From assembly GCA_017554385.1 (NCBI GenBank), contig JAFZIL010000052.1, forward strand, positions 124,001 through 188,000: DNA of 64,000 nucleotides. The letters run 5' to 3'. This document shows positions 35,456 through 41,750 of the stretch, one piece after another (within the stretch, counting starts at the first letter, position 1; every line of letters begins with the position of its first letter). The notes beneath the pieces were generated by a model, which saw only the letters and a program-made list of their open reading frames with translations, ran no database searches and had not been told where the DNA came from. The translations under genes and the position numbers were made by a program. This DNA is from Prevotella sp. (GTDB lineage Bacteria; Bacteroidota; Bacteroidia; Bacteroidales; Bacteroidaceae).

Positions 35456-35963
35456 ACTCTCCTTCTTCCACATGGATGACGTATGGCGGCACGGTCGAGA
35501 TGTGCAATATGCTATCATGGTTCTCGAGCAATGCCTCGAGCACACGACTCTTGCGTGTGCGCTCAGTCAGTGCGCTGGCCGTCGACAGGGCCTTGTACTT
35601 GATGTCGACGAGCTGCTGCTCCATCTTCGATATTTGTATCTGGTCTTGCTGGCACTGGTAGCGGAAGGCCACGCTGATGGTGATAAACAGCATGATGAGC
35701 AGCAACAGCCACACCTGGCGACGCACAAACTGCGTAGACAAGATATCACCGCCCAGGATGGTACGCAGGGTCAGTGTGCTCACGGGGGCGTCGTCGTCCT
35801 CGCTTGCCTTCTGCTTGATCTGCTCGAAGGTCGAAGCCGTCTTCAGCCTCTCCTTCTGCGGACGACTGCTGCCCTCGGCATCGTTGCCAGGCATTGTCGC
35901 CTTTGTCTGTTCCTGGAGCGCATCCTCGCTGAATTCCAGTGTTATATCATCGTTCTCTTTCAT
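35454..35963 (-). CDS. ftsL: FtsL-like cell division protein
   Basis: A 169-residue protein with a long acidic cytoplasmic N terminus (about 80 residues), one membrane helix (RQVWLLLLIMLFITISVAFRY) and a short coiled-coil periplasmic part (QIQISKMEQQLVDIKYKALSTASALTERTRK). This is the architecture of the FtsL-like protein found between rsmH and the PBP gene in Bacteroidetes dcw clusters. Primary sequence is poorly conserved, so topology and position carry the call. Both flanking spacers are nearly the same short-repeat array. Confidence 0.88.
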   Translation of the reverse strand: MKENDDITLEFSEDALQEQTKATMPGNDAEGSSRPQKERLKTASTFEQIKQKASEDDDAPVSTLTLRTILGGDILSTQFVRRQVWLLLLIMLFITISVAFRYQCQQDQIQISKMEQQLVDIKYKALSTASALTERTRKSRVLEALLENHDSILHISTVPPYVIHVEEGE

Positions 35964-36000
35964 AATCCTAACTCTAAACCCTTAACTCTCAACTTTTAAC
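35964..36000. repeat. AACTCTAAACCCTTAACTCT-type repeat between rsmH and ftsL
   Basis: ATCCTAACTCTAAACCCTTAACTCTCAACTTTTAACC closely resembles the array on the other side of ftsL. It runs into the rsmH stop codon region (35989). Confidence 0.78.
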
Positions 36001-36906
36001 CGCAATTCTCAGTTTTGCGCTACGACTGCGCGGGTTCTCTGCAATCTCCACGTCCGAGGGTACTATAACCTTATTATTAATAAGGTGGAAGGGCGACTGC
36101 GTGCGCCCGAAGAAGTCCTGTTCCATACGTCCCTCTGCGTTGCCGGCACGCATCACGTTCTTCACGATTCGGTCTTCGAGCGAATGATAGGTGATGACGC
36201 TGAGACGACCGCCCTCGCGCAGCAGCTGCGTGGCTCCGGCAAGCATCTCGCGCAGGGCATCCATCTCGTGGTTCACCTCAATGCGTAGTGCCTGAAACAC
36301 GCGGGCCATGTCCTTCTTCTCGCGGTCGCGACCCATCAGCGGCTCCAGTATCTGCAGCAGGTCGCGGGTGGTCTTTATGGACTGCTGCTGACGAGCTTTG
36401 ACGATGGCCGCCGCCAGTCGGCGCGCCGTCTTCAGCTCGCCGTAGAGATAGAGGATGTCAGCCAACCGTTGCTCGTCGGCATCGTTCAGCAGGTCGGCAG
36501 CCGTTTGTCCGGCACGCTTGTTCATGCGCATGTCGAGCGGAGCATCGTCGAAGCGGAAGGAGAATCCGCGTGTTTCGTCGTCTAAATGGTGCGACGACAC
36601 TCCCAGGTCGGCCAGCAGCCCGTCGATGTGCTCCTCACCGTAGTAGCGCATCCATTGCTTCACATACCTAAAGTTGCTTCTGACGAATGTAAATCTATCA
36701 TCGCTGACGATGTTTTTTTCAGCATCCTCGTCCTGATCGAAGCTATAGAGACGACCGTCAGGACCCAGCCGGCGTAGAATCTCGCGCGAGTGACCACCGC
36801 CTCCGAATGTCACGTCTATGTAGACACCACCGGGCTGGATGTCCAGCCCGTCGATACTTTCCTGTAGGAGTACAGGTCGGTGATATGACTCTGCTCTGGT
36901 GATCAT
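35989..36906 (-). CDS. rsmH: 16S rRNA (cytosine(1402)-N(4))-methyltransferase
   Basis: A 305-residue SAM-dependent methyltransferase acting on C1402 of 16S rRNA. Motifs: YHRPVLLQESIDGL, DVTFGGGGHSREIL (SAM loop), LADLGVSSHHLDDETRGFSFR, and LSVITYHSLEDRIVK. The ATG at 36906 is preferred over a TTG three codons upstream. It is the second gene of the cluster, 33 bp after mraZ. Confidence 0.97.
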   Translation of the reverse strand: MITRAESYHRPVLLQESIDGLDIQPGGVYIDVTFGGGGHSREILRRLGPDGRLYSFDQDEDAEKNIVSDDRFTFVRSNFRYVKQWMRYYGEEHIDGLLADLGVSSHHLDDETRGFSFRFDDAPLDMRMNKRAGQTAADLLNDADEQRLADILYLYGELKTARRLAAAIVKARQQQSIKTTRDLLQILEPLMGRDREKKDMARVFQALRIEVNHEMDALREMLAGATQLLREGGRLSVITYHSLEDRIVKNVMRAGNAEGRMEQDFFGRTQSPFHLINNKVIVPSDVEIAENPRSRSAKLRIAVKS

Positions 36907-36939
36907 CTGTCTCAATGCTTTTTTCCGGGATATGCCAGG

Positions 36940-37401
36940 TTATTGTTCCTGAACTGCTGTGCGGCCCATGATGGCTTTCAGCGTCGCCGCGAATTGCTCC
37001 TGGCTCAGTTTCGGCTTCGCCACGTTAGCCGAGGCCCATATCTCGATAGTGTCGTTCATGCCGATGAAGCGCACCGACGAATCGATTTCGGCCTCTTGCA
37101 GGAATTCTTTCGGTACGAGCAGGCGCCCGTTGCCGTCGAGCGTCAGCAGTGCCACCTCCGACATGTACATGCGCACGGCCTCGCGCTCCTGTTCGTCAAA
37201 CTCTTCGGCACGCTCGAACAGGGCTTTCATGCGTCGGTTCCATGCACTTTCAGGAAAGAGCACCAAGCACTTCTGGTGCACATCCTTGCGCATAATAAGC
37301 CGTTCCTCGCCCGAAGCTTGGAGCTCCTTGCGGAAAACCGACGGCAGGAATACGCGTCCCTTCTGGTCGGTCTTGGCCTCGATGTTACCTAAAAAACGCA
37401 T
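36940..37401 (-). CDS. mraZ: Transcriptional regulator MraZ
   Basis: A 153-residue protein with two tandem SpoVT/AbrB-like MraZ domains (FLGNIEAKTDQKGRVFLPS at the N terminus; VALLTLDGNGRLLVPKEF in the second half). MraZ is the DNA-binding regulator of the dcw cluster and represses its own promoter. The ATG at 37401 gives the standard N terminus MRFLGN; a longer frame from 37464 would be translated through the promoter and operator and is rejected. The direct repeats at 37449-37495 are its likely target. Confidence 0.97.
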   Translation of the reverse strand: MRFLGNIEAKTDQKGRVFLPSVFRKELQASGEERLIMRKDVHQKCLVLFPESAWNRRMKALFERAEEFDEQEREAVRMYMSEVALLTLDGNGRLLVPKEFLQEAEIDSSVRFIGMNDTIEIWASANVAKPKLSQEQFAATLKAIMGRTAVQEQ

Positions 37402-37431
37402 GCTGATGACAGTGTCCTTGATTTTTCGCCA

Positions 37432-37495
37432 CAAAGATACTACTTTTTCCCCACTTCTCCCCACAATTCCCCAAAAATATTATCACTTACCCCAA
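37432..37495 (-). promoter_or_regulatory. mraZ promoter and MraZ-box operator
   Basis: On the minus strand TATCTTTG (37432-37439) matches the -7 box. Directly upstream are GTGGGG repeats spaced exactly 10 bp (CCCCAC on the plus strand at 37449 and 37459, CCCCAA at 37469) and one more CCCCAA at 37490, two turns away. Direct GTGGG repeats with 10-bp spacing are the known MraZ-box arrangement, so this is very probably the autoregulatory operator of the whole dcw cluster. The predicted leader to the mraZ ATG is about 27 nt. Confidence 0.85.
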
Positions 37496-37671
37496 AAAAT
37501 AATTTTTATTGACAAACAATTGCTCATTTTCTTTAATCTGTGCATAGCTTATTGCCCTGATGATGCACTCTATGTTCGAGCCTTGTCCCATCGAAATATG
37601 TGGCTGCTGATGTCCGTCAAGTATCAGATTGCTATAAAATTCATGCTTGGATGTGCTTTTTTTTATTAAAA

Positions 37672-37704
37672 TGTGTAATAATTGAAAGAATAATTGTAAT
37701 TTTG
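37672..37704 (+). promoter_or_regulatory. Promoter of the glycine-lipid acyltransferase pair
   Basis: TGTG (37672-37675) with a 21-nt spacer and TAATTTTG (37697-37704) approximates the Bacteroidetes consensus. The start near 37709 gives a leader of about 23 nt to the ATG at 37732. The rest of the 330-bp gap between mraZ and this gene holds the MraZ operator and AT-rich sequence; I see no gene in it. Confidence 0.65.
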
Positions 37705-37731
37705 CAACTTCATTACGACTAATTGCAAACA

Positions 37732-38559
37732 ATGACAACCGTATCGGAAAAGACCATAGACATCGAAGCCATCCTGCGCAGCAAGATGGGTGGAAAGTCT
37801 TGGTTAGTGCCTCGGCCGCTGGTCAGCTGGCTGAAGCGCATTGCCCATCAGGACCAGGTCAACGCGTTCCTGTGGGAGTCGCGCGACCTAAAAGGCACGC
37901 CTTGGCTCGAGGCCTGTGTAAGTTATCTGCAGATGAACCTGCATGTGGAAGGCATGGAGAATCTGCCGGCAAAGGACGACGAGCGACACTACACCTTTGT
38001 CTCGAACCACCCGTTGGGTGGCATCGACGGTGTGGCCCTCGGTTCCATCATAGGCCGTCACTACGACGGTCGCTTCCGCTACCTTGTCAACGACCTGTTG
38101 ATGAACCTGCCGGGGCTGGCTCCGCTTTGCGTACCTATTAATAAAACGGGCAAGCAGGGACGTGACTTCCCCCGTCTGGTCAAGGCCACCTTCGAAAGCC
38201 AGAACCACGTGCTCATGTTCCCTGCAGGGCTCTGCTCGCGCCGACAGGACGATGGTTCCATTCGCGACATAGCCTGGTCGAAGACCTTTCTTACGAAGAG
38301 CGTGGAGACCCAGCGCGACATCGTACCCATTCACTTCAGTGGCGAGAACAGCAAGAAGTTCTACCGGCTGGCCCGTTTCTCCGACCGTTACCTTCCCTTC
38401 AACCTGGCTATGCTCTTCCTGGTCGACGAAATGTACAAGAACGTAGGTAAGGACTTCCGCATCACCATAGGCAAACCCCTCCCCTGGCAGACCTTCGACA
38501 AGACGAAGACTCCAGCAGAGTGGGCTCAGTTCGTGCAAGACAAGGTCTACAGTCTATAA
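37732..38559 (+). CDS. glsA: Lysophospholipid-type O-acyltransferase, GlsA-like
   Basis: A 275-residue acyltransferase of the PlsC/OlsA group. The catalytic acyltransferase motif appears as SNHPLGGIDG (His and Asp spacing modified from HX4D, as in OlsA-like proteins) and is followed by a substrate block VLMFPAGLCSRR. Together with the next gene it matches the Bacteroides glsB/glsA pair, in which GlsB N-acylates glycine and GlsA adds the second, O-linked fatty acid to make glycine lipids. The ATG at 37732 is chosen over a TTG three codons upstream. It probably forms an operon with glsB (36-bp spacer). Confidence 0.83.
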   Translation: MTTVSEKTIDIEAILRSKMGGKSWLVPRPLVSWLKRIAHQDQVNAFLWESRDLKGTPWLEACVSYLQMNLHVEGMENLPAKDDERHYTFVSNHPLGGIDGVALGSIIGRHYDGRFRYLVNDLLMNLPGLAPLCVPINKTGKQGRDFPRLVKATFESQNHVLMFPAGLCSRRQDDGSIRDIAWSKTFLTKSVETQRDIVPIHFSGENSKKFYRLARFSDRYLPFNLAMLFLVDEMYKNVGKDFRITIGKPLPWQTFDKTKTPAEWAQFVQDKVYSL

Positions 38560-38595
38560 GCCCCATCAATCCCCATAACCCCTCATCAAGAAGCA

Positions 38596-39588
38596 ATGGA
38601 ACAACCCATCATCACCCCCATCCCTGTTGAGACACTTAAACGTGAGCTCACATCCGACCGCAAGCTACGTATGACCAACAAAAGCCACAACGAGGTGTAT
38701 GTTGTCACAGCCCATGAGGCACCCAACGTGATGCAGGAGATAGGACGCCTGCGCGAGATTGCCTTCCGTGAAGCGGGTGGCGGTACGGGCAAGGATGCCG
38801 ATATCGACGAGTTCGACATCTGCGAGAACTGCTACAAGCAGCTCATCGTGTGGAATCCGGAACAGGAGGAGATCATTGGCGGTTACCGCTATTTAGAGGG
38901 CACGAAGTGGGAAATCGACGACAACGGGCAGCCGCGTCTGGCTACCAGCCACATGTTCCATTTCTCGGAGAAGTTCCTGCACGACTATATGCCTTACACC
39001 ATCGAGCTCGGGCGCTCCTTCGTGTCGCCTGCCTACCAGTCGTCGCGTATGGGTGCGAAGAGCCTCTTCGCTCTCGACAACCTGTGGGACGGACTGGGCG
39101 CACTCACCGTCATCATGCCCAATGTCAGGTATTTCTTCGGCAAGATGACCATGTATCCCTCGTACATCCGTGAGGGACGCGACATGATTCTCTATTTCCT
39201 CCGTAAGTACTTCGACGACAAGGAAAATCTCGTCATCCCCATGAAGCCCCTCCGCATAGAGACCGACGAACGACAGCTGGCAGCCCTTTTCTGTAAGGAC
39301 TCCTTCCGTGAGGACTATAAGATCCTGAATCAGGAGATACGGCGTTTGGGCTATAACATCCCCCCGCTGGTCAACGCCTACATGAGTCTCTCGCCCACGA
39401 TGAAGCTCTTCGGCACTGCCATCAACTACGGTTTCGGCGATGTCGAGGAGACGGGCATCCTTATTGCTGTGGACGAGATCTTCGAGGAGAAGCGCGTACG
39501 CCACATCGATTCCTTTATCCGTCAGCATCCCGATGCCCTGAAGATTACAAGCGGCGCCGGCAAGGTCATCTATCGCGACAACTATTGA
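38596..39588 (+). CDS. glsB: N-acyltransferase of the OlsB/hemolysin-like family, GlsB-like
   Basis: A 330-residue GNAT-fold protein of the OlsB-like group, often annotated as putative hemolysin. Recognisable parts are REIAFREAGGGTGKDADIDEFD, IGGYRYL and TIELGRSFVSPAYQ. In Bacteroides, GlsB makes N-acyl glycine, the first step to glycine lipids. Next to a GlsA-like O-acyltransferase, this is the most likely role. A part in acylating the NRPS product encoded 2 kb downstream cannot be excluded but there is no direct sign of it; a gap and a new promoter separate the loci. Confidence 0.82.
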   Translation: MEQPIITPIPVETLKRELTSDRKLRMTNKSHNEVYVVTAHEAPNVMQEIGRLREIAFREAGGGTGKDADIDEFDICENCYKQLIVWNPEQEEIIGGYRYLEGTKWEIDDNGQPRLATSHMFHFSEKFLHDYMPYTIELGRSFVSPAYQSSRMGAKSLFALDNLWDGLGALTVIMPNVRYFFGKMTMYPSYIREGRDMILYFLRKYFDDKENLVIPMKPLRIETDERQLAALFCKDSFREDYKILNQEIRRLGYNIPPLVNAYMSLSPTMKLFGTAINYGFGDVEETGILIAVDEIFEEKRVRHIDSFIRQHPDALKITSGAGKVIYRDNY

Positions 39589-39929
39589 TTCGTTGCGATG
39601 GTGCAATAGACCCTTCAACGCGATACAAGACTGTTGGTTTCGCGGTAGGAAACGAACGTTCATGCCCCTTCCCTTGAAACGGAGTCCCTGCGACCGACAG
39701 TATGGCGTAAGCCCGCTCCCGTCCCATATAGGGGAAAGGCTACGGTTAGTGAGCTTGGCTCGGGAATGGAAGCAGGAGTGGTGTCAGCATCTTTTCAGAT
39801 TAGGGTACATTTTATTGGACAACCTATCTCCAATATAATAACATTTTGGCAAATTAGTATTTTTTAAGACATTCTTCCTCCGGTTTTCATCTTTTTTACG
39901 CTAAATTTGTAGTCGCTAAAAACCATAAT
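39589..39929. other. Unidentified GC-rich island between glsB and the NRPS locus
   Basis: The first 200 bases (about 39590-39800) are much richer in G and C than the 100 that follow, which are AT-rich and lead to the MATE promoter. An 81-codon frame (39593-39838, plus) has an odd composition (many Trp, Cys, Arg) and no similarity I recognise. Purine-rich, loop-like words (GGGGAAAGGCTACGGTTAG, GAGCTTGGCTCGGGAATGG) suggest a structured RNA or a remnant of a mobile intron, but I cannot confirm either. Confidence 0.35.
39902..39909 (+). promoter_or_regulatory. -7 promoter element upstream of the MATE/NRPS operon
   Basis: TAAATTTG matches TAnnTTTG; transcription would start near 39914. The -33 region is T-rich (GGTTTTCATC) without an exact TTTG. 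No other promoter-like site is seen before the first NRPS gene, so MATE and both NRPS genes are probably one transcript. Confidence 0.55.
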
Positions 39930-41687
39930 GTGGAAACTGGTATAAGAAACGCATATTTAATAACAAAGGCAATGAAGAATTTTCTTATTGCCTCTGTGTT
40001 GACCATGGCAATCAATCAGCTGAACACAACGGTGGATGGTATTATCGTCAGTCACTTGGTTGGTCCTGACGCACTGTCGGCAGTGACGCTATATATCCCT
40101 GTAAACCTTTTAGTTACAGCATTAGCAACTCTTTTGGGTATTGGAGCTACTATCATTGCCTCAAAGGCAATAGGCCGCAGAGACAAAGAGGCTGTTAGCG
40201 GTATTCTTTCTACTGCGTTGACCTCACTTATTATAGCAGGAATCTGTTTAGGCATTGTCGGATTTGCCTTTGGCAATGGAATTACAGGCATACTGACAAA
40301 CGACGAGCGTTTGCATGCACAGTTGTTTGCTTATCTATCCGTGATGTTAGGATTAGGGTTGTTCCCTATGCTGAACCAGTTCTTAGGGCAGTGCGTTGAC
40401 ATTGACGGTTTTCCCTTGAACGTAACGAAGGCTATGCTGTTGATATTCAGCAGCAACATTTTGCTCGACCTACTTCTTGTGGGAGCCTTGGACATGGGTA
40501 TCAGAGGCTCAGCCATTGCAACCATTTCATCGTATATTATCGCTATCTTGTTTCACTGCCGCCACTTGTTCGGACCACGGAGCGACATACGGTTCAGGTT
40601 TCAGGTTTCAAGTTTCAGGAAGTATATAAGACCGAACCTGATACAGGGACTTCCGCTGTTAATCAGCAACGTGATTTTGGTCGTGCTGTTCTACTCGATG
40701 AACAGCATTGTGCAGGATCGCCTGGGACACAACGGCATGTTCGTGATGTCTGTATGTCTGAACATCTTTATGATTGGCATGATGCTGTCGAACGGTTTTG
40801 GCAGCACCATCCTGTCGTTAGGCGGTTTCCTGTATGGACAGAGTGACTTTACGAGTGTCCGGTTCTTGGTCAAGAGATGTCTGCTGGCTATTCTCATCAT
40901 CACTTTAGGCTTTAGTGTCTTGGTAGAGGCATATCCGAGTCTGTTGACACGTCTCTTTGGTGCCAACACACCTGAACTAATAGCCTTAGCCTATGGCGGC
41001 GTGAGAATTTTCATTATCTGCTTGGCGCCCTTCTGCCTTGCACTCACGCTTGCCAACCTCTATCAGGTACTGGGCCGTATAGCCTTGTCACCCATTCTGG
41101 TCGTTTCGTTTCCAGTAATACTTCTGTCAAGCATGAAACTGTTAGCTGGCTATGAGGATGACTCCATGCTTTGGTATTCATTCCCCGTGAGCGGAATCCT
41201 GGTGTTGCTGTTTGCTGTCGTCATGTCAGGAATTATTCGTCTGAAAAACCGTCAGACAAAGTTGATGCCACTGACGCTGATACCGTTGCAGAATCATGAC
41301 CAAGTATATGAAGTATCGTTGAAGAACACGACAGATGACTTCTACAAGGCCGTTAGCGAACTACCGGAAATTGTAGGTTCGTTCAAATTGGACAAGACAA
41401 CCCAAAAACAGGTGGTGAGTAGTACGGAAGAAATGCTGATAAACACCATTCAGCACTCAGGCATTAAAGGTAATAATCACTATTCCGACCTTCGCATGGT
41501 GCAGACAGATGAGAAATTCATTATTTCAATGAAGTACGAAGGTAAGCCGTTCAACCCCCTCACACTGAATGAAGACGATAGAAGATTCGGCCTAAAAATA
41601 CTATTTGGTCTGACCAAAGACGTAGATTATAAATACATGTACGGGCAAAACATGATGTATCTATCATGGGATGCGCCCTGCACGTAG
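39930..41687 (+). CDS. MATE-family exporter fused to a C-terminal GHKL-type ATPase domain
   Basis: A 585-residue protein. Residues 15-450 form twelve hydrophobic helices with MATE features (TTVDGIIVSHLVGPDALSAV, IGATIIASKAIGRRD, PMLNQFLGQCVDIDG). From about residue 464 there is a soluble domain like the GHKL ATPases of SpoIIAB/anti-sigma type (VVSSTEEMLINTIQHSG as N-box; KYEGKPFNPL and RRFGLKILFGLTKDVDYKY as the following boxes). MATE proteins export cationic or amphipathic compounds using ion gradients; the ATPase-like tail is unusual and may sense or regulate. The start is GTG at 39930; an ATG at 39972 (MKNFLIAS) is the alternative. It lies 63 bp upstream of the NRPS genes, so export of, or resistance to, their product is the likely role. 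Residues 222-231 come from a short DNA repeat. Confidence 0.85.
   Translation: METGIRNAYLITKAMKNFLIASVLTMAINQLNTTVDGIIVSHLVGPDALSAVTLYIPVNLLVTALATLLGIGATIIASKAIGRRDKEAVSGILSTALTSLIIAGICLGIVGFAFGNGITGILTNDERLHAQLFAYLSVMLGLGLFPMLNQFLGQCVDIDGFPLNVTKAMLLIFSSNILLDLLLVGALDMGIRGSAIATISSYIIAILFHCRHLFGPRSDIRFRFQVSSFRKYIRPNLIQGLPLLISNVILVVLFYSMNSIVQDRLGHNGMFVMSVCLNIFMIGMMLSNGFGSTILSLGGFLYGQSDFTSVRFLVKRCLLAILIITLGFSVLVEAYPSLLTRLFGANTPELIALAYGGVRIFIICLAPFCLALTLANLYQVLGRIALSPILVVSFPVILLSSMKLLAGYEDDSMLWYSFPVSGILVLLFAVVMSGIIRLKNRQTKLMPLTLIPLQNHDQVYEVSLKNTTDDFYKAVSELPEIVGSFKLDKTTQKQVVSSTEEMLINTIQHSGIKGNNHYSDLRMVQTDEKFIISMKYEGKPFNPLTLNEDDRRFGLKILFGLTKDVDYKYMYGQNMMYLSWDAPCT
40593..40619. repeat. In-frame TTTCAGG/TTTCAAG repeat in the MATE gene
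   Basis: TTCAGGTTTCAGGTTTCAAGTTTCAGG consists of four 7-nt units and encodes a RFRFQVSSFR stretch in a cytoplasmic loop between predicted helices. Confidence 0.8.
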
Positions 41688-41750
41688 TGCTTAACTCCCC
41701 ATTTTAACTCCCTTTTACAACTCCAGATACAAAAAAAACGCTATAGAATT

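Noticed and set aside
36940..37464. Longer mraZ frame starting at 37464
   Set aside because: It would start upstream of the predicted transcription start and overlap the MraZ operator; MRFLGN at 37401 is the family N terminus.
37487..37738. 83-codon minus-strand frame upstream of mraZ
   Set aside because: It spans the glsA promoter and AT-rich spacer and shows no similarity or ribosome-binding context.
38596..39588. Hemolysin as the function of the GNAT-like gene
   Set aside because: The name is a legacy annotation of the OlsB-like family; the pairing with a GlsA-like acyltransferase supports lipid synthesis instead.
39593..39838. 81-codon frame in the island before the MATE gene
   Set aside because: Unusual Trp/Cys/Arg-rich composition, no recognised family, and no promoter of its own; listed only as part of an unidentified region.
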